This document shows positions 22,034-31,263 of a DNA stretch of 64,000 nucleotides, one piece after another. The position numbers and the translations under genes were made by a program. The stretch spans positions 1 to 64,000 of the forward strand of contig MBPM02000080.1 of the NCBI GenBank assembly GCA_001695595.3, read 5' to 3'. This stretch comes from Plasmopara viticola (Eukaryota > Oomycota > Peronosporomycetes > Peronosporales > Peronosporaceae). Numbering within the stretch: position 1 is the first letter of the stretch; each line of letters opens with the position of its first letter. The notes under the pieces were generated by a model. It saw nothing but the letters and a program-made list of their open reading frames with translations. It searched no databases and was not told the origin of the DNA.

Positions 22034-22093
22034 TATGTAATGCTTATATATAGCTAATCATAATATAACAGGCATTAACCTTCAATTTTAATA
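22034..22093. promoter_or_regulatory. Divergent protease/capsid promoter with ATAATATAACAG motif
   Basis: The 60-base gap between the protease and capsid start codons holds ATAATATAACAG at 22060-22071, 22 bases before the capsid ATG. The same 12-mer precedes the ATPase gene, and a close variant precedes the penton gene. On the other strand a TATATATA-like stretch faces the protease. A viral late-gene promoter element is inferred. Confidence 0.5.
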
Positions 22094-23869
22094 ATGAGTG
22101 ATAGCACCCAATTAGCAGATTCGTTTTTATTCGATTCAACAACTAATCCAGATCCAGTTGTCAGTGTCAGTAAAGACAAGCGTGTTGTAAATGTCGTTGA
22201 TGACAACAACGGTTCGTATCAATCGGGAACTGTCATCATTAATGCGACTTCACAACTAAATGGGTCGACTGGCTATGGCAGTCTTCGAGATGCATATGTA
22301 GTCGTTCCTTATGTAGTAACGGTTAAAAATACGTCTGCCTCAGCTCTTAATGGTACTCTAAATCGTTTTGCGGTAGGATTAAAGGCTGGTGTATGGAACA
22401 TTTTAGATAAATTAGCGGTTGAAATCAACGGTAAAAGTGTCATTACCAGCAATGACTATAAAAATTATTGGAACAATTTACGTGCTCAAACTGAATGGTG
22501 TGATGATGATTTATTGAAGAACGGTGCAGACTGCTATCTTGCTCCAGATGATGTAGTTAGTCTAAATTTCCCACAAAGTAGTAGCAATCCTACCGCTTCA
22601 ACACAAGGAGATGGTTTTGTGAATAATTCAGTTAATGCTGCCACAACTGTAGCTACTGGTTTAATTCCAGAAACAACTCCAGCTCTTAATAACGGACTAA
22701 TCCAGCGTCTAATTTGGAATCCACAACAAATTGGTACCTCTGATGCCACTGGAGCAACGATTACAGCAACAAACCCTCTTGGTTGGCCGACAACGCGAAG
22801 TGGTGCAATTCTTTCTAAAATTCAACAACAAGGTACTGGTGGATACGTAGCTGGCGTTACTACCGCAGGAGGTGTTGCTGGTACGTGGTATTATATGCTA
22901 AAGCTTCGTTTAGTTGATCTCCATCCAATCTTTAAGGAATTGGATCTTGTTGCGAACCCTCAAATCAAATTAACGATGACGTTCAATACCGGCTTTGTTG
23001 ATATCACAACTGCAACTGGTGATTTAATGAGCTTATCCTCTCTCTCCCTAAACGGTTGCTCGACGGTTCCAGTAATGGTATCAAGTGCGGCCCCAGGTAA
23101 TCCAAATGCAGGGAAACTTACAACTGGCGGAGCTGGCTCACTTCGAGTAGCTTTCGGCGTTATGTCCAACAACATTACACAGATCTCTACTTCTGGTCAA
23201 ATCTTCCCATTTACAACGACTCGTTTATATATCCCTTTCTACGATATCGCTAATCAAAGTCAAATTGTTGCTAAACCTGTTAAGAAAGTCAATTACCTCG
23301 ATTGCTACGCACAGTATTTCAAATCAAAAGCAGGTACTGGTCAACAAAACTCTCAGCAAAACGCTCCGTTTAGCTTTCAATTATCTTCAAGCTTAAAGAA
23401 TATCAAATACATTGCTCTGATTCCATATAGTGAAACAAGCAGTGGTCATTTCGTAAGCGCAACGAATATCGAACAATTCCAATCCCCATTTGACAGTGCT
23501 CCATGGACTTGTCAGCCAGGAGCAAGCATTCGCAATTTCCAAGTAATGGTTGGCAATGAAAATGTATTCAACAAAACGCATGATTACTCATTTGAATCGT
23601 TCCAAGACGAAGTCAAGAAGCTCGGAGCTATTAATGGAGCGCTATCGCATGAGATTAGCAACGGATTATTTGATTCCTACAAATGGGATGTTGGTCAGCG
23701 TGTTCTAATTGCAGACTGCTCTCGATTAACGAATCCAGATGTGCCTCAATCTATCCTTGTCTCCGGCACCAATACTTGCAGTCAAGGAATGAATTGTCTA
23801 ATTCTCGTTGTTTACGGTCGATCTATGTCTATTGATCGTTTAACCGGTGAAGTGGTTGAATATGAGTAG
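22094..23869 (+). CDS. Major capsid protein, double jelly-roll type (Polinton-like virus)
   Basis: This 591-aa protein would form the icosahedral shell. It is rich in Asn, Thr, Ser, Gly and hydrophobics with little charge, as in beta-sandwich capsid proteins, and has the length of Polinton-like and virophage capsid proteins. The pattern GVWNILDKLAVEINGK near the N-terminal third and the C-terminal segment (LILVVYGRSMSIDRLTGEVVEYE) resemble the ends of the first and last jelly rolls in such proteins. Genomic position next to a protease, fibre, packaging ATPase and penton-like gene is strong support. The frame is fully open, making it the best-preserved capsid gene here; the other copy (48620-50392) is frameshifted. 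Exact subgroup cannot be told without a structure or profile search. Confidence 0.75.
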   Translation: MSDSTQLADSFLFDSTTNPDPVVSVSKDKRVVNVVDDNNGSYQSGTVIINATSQLNGSTGYGSLRDAYVVVPYVVTVKNTSASALNGTLNRFAVGLKAGVWNILDKLAVEINGKSVITSNDYKNYWNNLRAQTEWCDDDLLKNGADCYLAPDDVVSLNFPQSSSNPTASTQGDGFVNNSVNAATTVATGLIPETTPALNNGLIQRLIWNPQQIGTSDATGATITATNPLGWPTTRSGAILSKIQQQGTGGYVAGVTTAGGVAGTWYYMLKLRLVDLHPIFKELDLVANPQIKLTMTFNTGFVDITTATGDLMSLSSLSLNGCSTVPVMVSSAAPGNPNAGKLTTGGAGSLRVAFGVMSNNITQISTSGQIFPFTTTRLYIPFYDIANQSQIVAKPVKKVNYLDCYAQYFKSKAGTGQQNSQQNAPFSFQLSSSLKNIKYIALIPYSETSSGHFVSATNIEQFQSPFDSAPWTCQPGASIRNFQVMVGNENVFNKTHDYSFESFQDEVKKLGAINGALSHEISNGLFDSYKWDVGQRVLIADCSRLTNPDVPQSILVSGTNTCSQGMNCLILVVYGRSMSIDRLTGEVVEYE

Positions 23870-24107
23870 ATTGGAGCGAGCTCCAGAACCATTGGCTCGC
23901 GGAGTGAACTCCCTCGCCGTACGAACGAAGTTCGAAGGGTCTTTGCCCGCCGAACAAGTTCGCCTGGTCTTCAGACCAGTCAGGCTATTGGTGTCCGTCA
24001 GCCGGCAAAAAAAAATCAAGTTTTTTTGTTGACATCCGAACGAAGTTCGAAAGGTCTTTGACCGTCGAACAAGTTCGAGCGGTCGTCAGACCGGAATCTA
24101 TTGAGCT
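23870..24107. terminator. Array of short palindromes between convergent capsid and fibre genes
   Basis: About 240 bases hold at least eight short perfect hairpins, among them GGAGC-GA-GCTCC, GGAGT-GA-ACTCC, CGAAC-GAA-GTTCG (twice), CGAAC-AA-GTTCG (twice), CTGGTCT-TC-AGACCAG and CGGTC-GTCA-GACCG, plus a poly-A/poly-T stretch in the middle. Hairpins at transcript 3' ends are known from mimiviruses and their virophages, so a bidirectional 3'-end signal is a reasonable inference. The array is GC-richer than the genes on either side. Confidence 0.55.
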
Positions 24108-26801
24108 TTACTCAAAATTATGCTTCAGCTCCATCTCAAGTTGCTTCACTTGATTGAGTAATTTTTTTATCATGCAGAAGTTTATCGCTGTAATTTTACT
24201 ATAATCAATGTTCATCTGATATCCTTCTATGTCATCTTCATCCACTTTCTTCAAGTTTTCATTCGGTGTCATTGATAGTAAGTTTATGTATCCAGCTGCA
24301 TACAATTCTTGACTGATGAAACCAATCTTTGGGATAGTTTCATCTGATCCTTTGTATCGATATTCATAGATACTTAGATCATAGAATTTATCGCAATAAA
24401 CAGTGTCTAATTGTTTAATAATGTCTTTGCAACGACGATCAGATGTACAGTAGATTGAACTGCATTGAATTGGTCCACCAAATGTAGCTGCAACACTTAC
24501 TGTTACTGGACCTAATTGAGATGTCGTATATGCTGTACTACTACCTTGTGCATATAATTGTCCACCTACATTAAAAGTATTACTTACCGTTCCTGATACG
24601 CTTAACATAGCTGATGGAGAAGTAGTTCCAATTCCTAATCGACCATTTGTATCTAAAATCATCTTAGTTGAGTTATTGACTCCGAATCGCAAATCATTGT
24701 TAGTCAAATTGCCCATCCAAGTTGCATTAGTAGATGTTGTATTCGGTCCAGAGTTAATTTCAATACAAAAATCAATTGGCGATACATTATTTGATTGAAG
24801 GTCTAATACTTTCTGGTAGGAACCATCAACATAGTTTGCACTTCCAAAAGCAGTTACTGCAGCAGCAGCTATAGCATTAACTGCTAATGCTCCAGTTGAT
24901 AACATTCTACATGTTTCTGATACATTGTTTGTAGCAGATTGTGTTAAAAATACTAGGTCACCAGCAGCTGCAGCAGTACGTTGAGATAAAATTACACCAT
25001 GAGGCATACCATCTACATTACTATTTCTAAATGCAATCGCAGCTGAATTGTACTGTCCATTTGTATTTACTGTTGATAACATATTTAAGCCATAATTACT
25101 TGCATTAGTAGTGCCGGTAGGTTGGGTAGCATCTGATGATGTAAAATTAACTTTACCAACATTCGTTAAATTTCTACTTGCATCTAATACTAATGCTTTT
25201 GAAGCTTCTGCTGTTCCTGGGCCCATAGTTAAATCTAAGTAGTTAAGCTCTGTTGCATTTGATGTAATTAATGTACCACCAAGCTTTAATCCAACAGTAG
25301 CTGCATTATGATTTAAAATATCAATATTACCAACAGTATCACATTGCAATCGTCTTGTATTGTTTGAATTTAAGAAGAAACTATGGTTTGTAAAAGAACC
25401 AATATCTTGAGCACCACCACTATTTTGAATGGTTAAGCGAAAGGTACTCGTTGAGGTTGTATTACTGATTGAAAGTGGAGTAGTGCCATTTGTAATTGTC
25501 AATGACGTAGGTAGCGTTAAATCTCCTGTAGATGTAATATTTGGTTGAGCTGCTGTTTGTAAAGTTCCTGTAATAGAAGTAGCGCTTAATGATGAGATAC
25601 CAGAGACAGCGCCCGTTGAGCTAATTGTCATTCTTCCTGTATTACTTGTTTGAAAGACTAAATTGTTTGCTGTAGATGTTCCAAAATAAGCATCCCCATT
25701 GTTAAAATGAAACAGAGCACATGTTGAAGTCCCATTTATAGATCTAAACGATTGCCCATTAGCAGTTAAAGTAGCGGTTACTAATCCTGCCGTATTCAAT
25801 GATGTTAAAGTTCCAATCGATGTAATATTTGGTTGTGCTGCTGTTTGAAGTGTCCCAGTAATTGATGTAGCCGTAAGAGTCGCTAACGTTCCAATCGATG
25901 TAATATTTGGCTGAGCAGCTGTTTGAAGTGTTCCAGTAATTGATGTAGCCGTAAGAGTCGCTAAAGTTCCAATCGATGTAATATTGGGCTGAGCGGCTGT
26001 TTGAAGTGTTCCATATAAAGTTGAAGCGGATATATTAGTAGCTGTCAATGTGTTATTAACAGCTACATTTCCATTCGTTAATACTGACATTTGCACAGAT
26101 CCATTATTTGATGCAAAAGTCAATGGATGATTTGAAAACGTTTGAAGACAACATTGAGTTCCATCGAACCACTGCTGATAAATAACTGTTCCATCAGTGA
26201 TTTGATACAATGAGTTTGTTAATGCTGTCGATCCGATAATATCTAATTGTTTAGCTGGAGATGTGTTATTAATGCCTACGAAACCAGTGGATCCTATCGT
26301 TATTTTTCTATTTCCATTTGCTCTAAAATGGAACTTATTCGCTGTTGTACTGCCAAATGTCTGATCTCCAGATACAGAATCAACAGATAATGAGCACGTG
26401 CTACTCGACAGGGAGTTATTACAAGTTATAGGGGTAGATCCACTAATATTGAGTGTTGATGAAATTGTTCCCAGTGATGTAATGTTAGGCTGTGCAGCTG
26501 TTTGAAGAGTTCCTGTTAATTGTGATGCTGAGAGATTATTAATGTTCGCGATGTCTCTGGTAGAGTCAACCGCAATCAATTTCCCAGCGGAAGCTGTTCC
26601 TGGTGTAATACCCGACAGCACACTCAAATCAATCATTGTTCCATTTTGATAGATATTTCCAGTGATGTACAAATCCGAAGTGTAATTCACCCCATTTCTT
26701 TTGTTATATCGCAAATCGCCAATACTAATAGTCAAGTAATCCAATGAGCCGATATAGTCTGATGGATTGTATAAGGATGGAATATAATTAGGTGGTAGCA
26801 T
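24108..26801 (-). CDS. Fibre/spike protein with LQTAAQPNITS repeats and S74 chaperone tail
   Basis: A long, low-charge, Thr/Ser/Asn-rich protein of about 900 aa, likely a trimeric virion fibre. Several copies of a repeat TGTLQTAAQPNITSIGTL occur through the first half, three of them close together. The last ~110 residues (SDRRCKDIIKQLD, YEYRYKGSDE, IGFISQEL) are an intramolecular chaperone of the S74/tailspike type, which trimerises the fibre and then cleaves itself off; the SDRR element carries the usual Ser-Asp of the cleavage site. The open frame extends to 26888 but begins with TTG; ATGs lie at 26846 and 26801, and I prefer 26801, just after a TATA-like stretch and at a typical MLPP.Y start. 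Head to head with the ATPase, convergent with the capsid gene. Intact here, broken in the other arm. Confidence 0.8.
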   Translation of the reverse strand: MLPPNYIPSLYNPSDYIGSLDYLTISIGDLRYNKRNGVNYTSDLYITGNIYQNGTMIDLSVLSGITPGTASAGKLIAVDSTRDIANINNLSASQLTGTLQTAAQPNITSLGTISSTLNISGSTPITCNNSLSSSTCSLSVDSVSGDQTFGSTTANKFHFRANGNRKITIGSTGFVGINNTSPAKQLDIIGSTALTNSLYQITDGTVIYQQWFDGTQCCLQTFSNHPLTFASNNGSVQMSVLTNGNVAVNNTLTATNISASTLYGTLQTAAQPNITSIGTLATLTATSITGTLQTAAQPNITSIGTLATLTATSITGTLQTAAQPNITSIGTLTSLNTAGLVTATLTANGQSFRSINGTSTCALFHFNNGDAYFGTSTANNLVFQTSNTGRMTISSTGAVSGISSLSATSITGTLQTAAQPNITSTGDLTLPTSLTITNGTTPLSISNTTSTSTFRLTIQNSGGAQDIGSFTNHSFFLNSNNTRRLQCDTVGNIDILNHNAATVGLKLGGTLITSNATELNYLDLTMGPGTAEASKALVLDASRNLTNVGKVNFTSSDATQPTGTTNASNYGLNMLSTVNTNGQYNSAAIAFRNSNVDGMPHGVILSQRTAAAAGDLVFLTQSATNNVSETCRMLSTGALAVNAIAAAAVTAFGSANYVDGSYQKVLDLQSNNVSPIDFCIEINSGPNTTSTNATWMGNLTNNDLRFGVNNSTKMILDTNGRLGIGTTSPSAMLSVSGTVSNTFNVGGQLYAQGSSTAYTTSQLGPVTVSVAATFGGPIQCSSIYCTSDRRCKDIIKQLDTVYCDKFYDLSIYEYRYKGSDETIPKIGFISQELYAAGYINLLSMTPNENLKKVDEDDIEGYQMNIDYSKITAINFCMIKKLLNQVKQLEMELKHNFE

Positions 26802-26851
26802 TTTGTAAAACGATCCTTTATATAATATAACAGATAGATTTGTCATACAAG
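26802..26851. promoter_or_regulatory. Divergent fibre/ATPase promoter with ATAATATAACAG motif
   Basis: ATAATATAACAG at 26822-26833 ends 18 bases before the ATPase ATG (26852) and is identical to the element upstream of the capsid gene. Read on the other strand it gives TTATATTATATAAAGG before the fibre ATG. Inferred viral promoter. Confidence 0.5.
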
Positions 26852-27518
26852 ATGAGTTCAATTCCTGATTTTGGTGGAATGCTCCCAAAGGAGTTTAAGA
26901 AAAATCGTTCGGAGAAAATGAAAAGCTTGGTATTCAAAAGCTTTTTCGTTTAATAGTATTAGGTCCCAGCTTCTCTGGTAAATCAAATCTAGCTTTTCAT
27001 ATACTTAAAGAGTCTCCACACGTCTATAGTCACCTTCACGTCATAGCACGCAATCCTGACCAAGAGTTATACGATTACATCAAAGAAAAATTACAAGGTT
27101 TTGTAACTTTCTATGATCCGATGCTCCTCCAAGTGTTGACGCCATCAAAGAGATTCCAAATGCTTTACAGCTTGTTATTATTGATGATTATTCCAACGAT
27201 AAGAAGCTTCAGAGAGATTTGTTTAGTCATTTCTTTACTCGAGGAAGACACAAAGGACTTTCAACAATCTTCATAGCTCATAGTTTTTTTGCTACTGACA
27301 AGATGATTAGATTGAATTCTGAATACATCGCTATTCTAAAAGCAAATTCAAAACGCGATCTACAGCTAATTTTGAAAGATTTCAATCTACCTGGAGTAAG
27401 TGAAGATGATATCTACAGGTATTACAAACAAGCAACATCTGAAAAGGGACAGATGTTGTTTATAGACTCTGTTAAGCAACAGATCCGGAAGAATTTTAAA
27501 GGTGAAGTTTTTAATTAA
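26852..27518 (+). pseudogene. FtsK/HerA-type genome-packaging ATPase (unit 1), frameshifted
   Basis: This ATPase would pump the DNA into the capsid. The Walker A motif reads GPSFSGKS (the form used by Polinton-type A32-like ATPases) and Walker B reads LVIIDDYS, followed by FFTRGRHKGLSTIFIAHS, the sensor-like stretch. The ATG at 26852 starts SSIPDFGGMLPKEFKKN, but a one-base slip near 26920 is needed to reach the Walker A frame; the same slip is in the copy at 44970-45637. A second, copy-specific deletion near 27118 separates Walker A from Walker B here. The family is well supported; the gene is broken. Confidence 0.8.
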
Positions 27519-27530
27519 TTTCTCTTATCG

Positions 27531-27540
27531 AATATAACCG
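27531..27540 (+). promoter_or_regulatory. AATATAACCG promoter-like motif upstream of penton gene
   Basis: A variant of the element before the capsid and ATPase genes (consensus AATATAAC[AC]G), 44 bases before the penton ATG at 27585. Inferred. Confidence 0.4.
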
Positions 27541-27584
27541 TAAACAAAGTTTACTCGGCAACCTACAGATCAAATATTAGAACG

Positions 27585-28361
27585 ATGACGAGCACTATTA
27601 TTTTTAATCGGAATAACATTGTTTCGAATGGCTTGAACAATACATTTAGATTCAACTTTACTGGATCAAGCGTGAATTTCAAAAATCAAGAAATTGCCCT
27701 ATCGAGCCTGCAGATTTACAACTCTCAATTCAACATTAATGGAAGTTTATACAGCAACAACACGTTCAGTGTATTAGTTCCAACAGCGGCGACTTATCAA
27801 TCGGTTTCGATCACGCTTCCGAATGGGTACTATTCGTATGCAGATATATCAAACTACATCGAGTCTCAGTTAGTTAGTATCGGTGCATATTTGATTGATT
27901 CTCAAGGTAATAACGTTGTGTATATCGCTATGAGAGAAAACGCAACGTACTATTCATGCGAAATCACTTGCTTAGCAACACCAACTTCTGTTCCTAGTGG
28001 ATATTCACGTTCATCGACTGGATTATACTCATTAACCGGAACTGGATTACCGACCGCTACTAATACTCCTCGAATCACTGTTTCAAACAACGGATTTTCC
28101 AATGTGATTGGATTCAGTCCAGCAACGTACCCATCAAGCATTCAAACAACAAATCAAGTATTTTTGAGCAATATCTCTCCACAAGTTAATCCCGTCAGCA
28201 GTTATTTAATTCGTTCTAATCTTATTAACAATCGGGTTAGCACACCACCTGATATTCTGACTTCGTTTAGTCCTCAAGGGACATCAATTAGTCAGTTGAT
28301 CTCAATTCAGCCCTATCGAATCCAACTAATAATAACGATCGGCTTAGTGGTCCTTTATTGA
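27585..28361 (+). CDS. Penton-like minor capsid protein (unit 1)
   Basis: In Polinton-like viruses and virophages the penton protein is a single jelly roll that closes the vertices. This 258-aa, Asn/Ser/Thr-rich protein follows the ATPase as in those viruses and shows characteristic stretches: FNFTGSSVNFKNQEIALSS near the start, LPNGYYSYADISNYIE in the middle and VIGFSPATYPS further on. The last dozen residues (ITIGLVVLY) look out of frame: the neighbouring frame continues NNDRLSGPLLIDYFN, a more plausible C-terminus. The same is true of the other copy, so a shared one-base lesion near 28330 is inferred. Otherwise the frame is open. Confidence 0.7.
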   Translation: MTSTIIFNRNNIVSNGLNNTFRFNFTGSSVNFKNQEIALSSLQIYNSQFNINGSLYSNNTFSVLVPTAATYQSVSITLPNGYYSYADISNYIESQLVSIGAYLIDSQGNNVVYIAMRENATYYSCEITCLATPTSVPSGYSRSSTGLYSLTGTGLPTATNTPRITVSNNGFSNVIGFSPATYPSSIQTTNQVFLSNISPQVNPVSSYLIRSNLINNRVSTPPDILTSFSPQGTSISQLISIQPYRIQLIITIGLVVLY

Positions 28362-29235
28362 TAGATTATTTTAATTTGCTCAAGTGTCCAGATAGTTTCG
28401 CTCTGCAAAAATATACTACAAAATGGGAAATGAATAGTTTGTAAGTACCTTTGGAAAAACATCCTCCTTGGCTCGTTGGTCGTGATGCAAATTTTTGGCG
28501 CAACAATGAGGCGTGTAAGTTGGCCAGGGGCACAATCTCGGTCAACTCTGTGACAAATGGAACTTTCTCGTGAGGTGTGGAGTAAAGCTTCGTACGCAGT
28601 ACGGCCAAGGAGAAAATGTGCTTAATTCTCGTTTTCCAAGATTATAAATATCCTGCCTGGTGGCAAAGAAAGCAGAATCGGAGCATCTCATTGTACCCAA
28701 AATCAATAGAGGTGGCGCCCTATATCTTGGTGATATGCTGTGTTTGCACTTCCATAATGCCCTCCTTTCTGGAAATGCTGCGACACTCTCAGCTGCGATA
28801 TGGTCGTGAGTAAATACAACCAGGTTAACGCCCCAGTCTTGCGCAGCAGTAGGATTCAGTAGCCATTGAGTTGTGACCGACTATGGATACATTAAAAGAC
28901 GCGTTGATGTTCGGTGCACCTTCGCGACTCAACCTTTGGATGCACCGTCATGAGCGCAAGCATCCGAACTCTTCCTCGTATTTTCCTGTTGTTTGCCTTA
29001 GTGCTCCTTTTTTTATTATATTACCTTCTTGCAGCGCAAATGTCTGTATCACCTTCTATGCTTCCTCACGGGTATTATAGATGTATTCTGGCGGCGGTTG
29101 AAGCAGCATATTAATAACTAAAGTTGATCGTGTAGCTCAAGTTATGAGGGGGTGTGGCGATACTGGAAGGGTGTGTGTTCAAATTTCGGGTGCGGTCAAA
29201 TTCCAGAACAGATTACAGAGGTGGGGGTGCAGCTC
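28362..29235. other. Unrecognised 870-bp segment between penton gene and copia copy 3
   Basis: No gene I can support. A minus-strand frame of 80 codons (longer in the mirror copy) at 28366-28608 contains KVPFVTELTEIVPLANL and might be a fragment of a host or viral gene. A GTGTG-rich stretch runs up to the copia boundary at 29236. The segment is mirrored at 43255-44127. It may be the viral right end, with any replication genes lost. Confidence 0.4.
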
Positions 29236-30477
29236 TTCCAAAAAAGGGTGTGTCTATACCGGCTTCATAAATTTAATGCAAGTGAAGCAATCCATCGAGT
29301 CCACCCTAAAAAAAATTGTAGCGGGAAAGGGACTTAAGTAGGGAAGCTCTTCGTGCGAAGACGTTTTGAGCATTCAATGAAGATGGTAGTTTATGACACA
29401 ACTAATCGTTAAAAAAGTAAAATAATTTGCCAATAACGTAAATGTGTGTGTGGTCCACCAATCCACTTTTATTCACGCGATGGCCACTTAAGAGCCAAGC
29501 AAAGTCGTAGCTGCTGAGACCATCATTGACAAGTAAGAGGGTTCGCATGACCGTAATGGATCTGTCTGATAGCTATGCAATCCAGCAATGACACAATTTT
29601 GGTTCGATATCGAATGTTCGACGTTTCCAACCCACTGACAATTTTTGCTTTAAAATTGACTGCAATACTCCACAGGCATTATTGTGAAGGCTTTATGCCT
29701 TTCCAACTCAATTAGGAGCGGCGTTGATACTCATGAGCAACAGCTCAGTGATGCCGAAATCGTCGAAATTCATTTAGTCCGACACTTCTGGCAATGTCTT
29801 AAATTGAGGTGCACTAACCATTACACAACATTGAGCTAACCTGTCAACTATTTCTGTAGATATGGTATTTTCATTATTCAAGCGATCATTTGTGATGTCC
29901 AGGGATTATTCCGCATTGCATTTCTATTTTTATCTAGCGGTGCAGTCTTGGCATCTATTTGTGGTACCATTTAAGTCCTACACGAATTCCTACATTTTGC
30001 GAAAGTTTGTACCCGTATTTGATTGCTCTATGCATTCCACCTGTAGAACTTTGCCATCCAATGTGCTTTGCGGACCTATATTATCAACATGTGTAGCTAT
30101 GTCACCCACAATTATATGCAAACGTAAGCATTTCACTACGGGCGTTCATTACTCGCAAAGAAAAGCTCGAAGAGACTGTTGTGTACGACTGGTTTGAAGA
30201 GAGCGTCTTTTTTATACGACTGGCGTCGCTTTTACCTTGACACTCCATACAACTGTTTGGCCGGTGAGGCTAAATCAGTATTGTTAAAATTACACCGCTA
30301 AATGCACGCTAAACAGGTGGATGGCTTCACAGTAATTACAATTACGTCACAGTTAGTAATTACATATGGTAGCCGTTCATTGGTCAAGATGAATATATTC
30401 ACTTCGGGTTTTACTTTCTACTTAACAGATTGACAGCCGCAACAAGCCTGCCTTCTCAAGCAACGTTCTCGCCCAAT

Positions 30478-31263
30478 ATGAACAAGCGCACCGAAGTCCT
30501 CCTAGGAAGTGGTAGCTATTACCACTGGGAGTTTTAAATGAGGATGACCCTGGAGCGGAAGGGTCTTTTGGGACACATCATGGCCGTCAAGGAAGAGAAG
30601 GACGTCACGGAGGCGTGGCTTGTTAATGATGCCAAGGGCTAGGCATCATTGCTCAAGGCGTTGAGGTCCAGCACCAGATCAATTTCGGGCAGCTACGCGT
30701 GCTATGGAGGCGTGGGGAACCCTCCGCGATTTCTACAATCGCTCGACTCTTCACATCGTGTTGTGATGACTCGTCGACAACATGAGTTCAAGATGGAAAG
30801 TGAAATAAGCATGGCAGAGCATCTGGACTCTTTTCACGAGCTAGTAGTGGGACTACAGACTACGGGAGAGTAAATTGATAAGTCACGCCAGCTGGTGGTA
30901 CTTCTCAGCAGTCTACCTTCGGAGTATGACTTGAATTTGTCAATTGTGGAGAATGCAAGGGACATTTCGTTGACAGAAGTCAAGAAGAAGCTGCTCAATG
31001 AGTCAGAGAAGCTGCAGAGGAAAGAAGCTACAGAGAAAGCGTTTCGCGTAAATGGAAATGCTAGAAGATTCAAAGGTGGACGGGACAATGGACGAAAGAG
31101 TGGTCCTCCACGCAATAACGGCGGATTCAAAGGCAAGTGCTTCAACTTTGCCCAGTTTGGACACATGAAGCGATACTGCCCGGCTGGTAAACGATTCAAC
31201 AGCGACGACACGGTGTTTGCTGTTGGTGAAGGGAGGTCATCAGGATGGCTGATTGACAGTTGA
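30478..31263 (+). pseudogene. Copia gag (copy 3), with stops
   Basis: Same gag as in copy 2, from ATG 30478, with shared stops after NDAKG and QTTGE and an extra early stop near 30537. The zinc knuckle reads CFNFAQFGHMKRYC, so one zinc-binding Cys is lost. Confidence 0.82.

Noticed and set aside
23847..24032. 61-codon frame over the hairpin array
   Set aside because: Encoded by repeats and overlapping the capsid stop; no ATG context or similarity.
26802..26888. Extension of the fibre protein to 26888
   Set aside because: The frame begins with TTG and the extra residues are antisense to the ATPase start; ATGs at 26846 and 26801 are better.
28366..28608. Viral gene downstream of penton (KVPFVTELTEIV frame)
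   Set aside because: Short, no family signal, different composition from the viral genes; left as unknown sequence.
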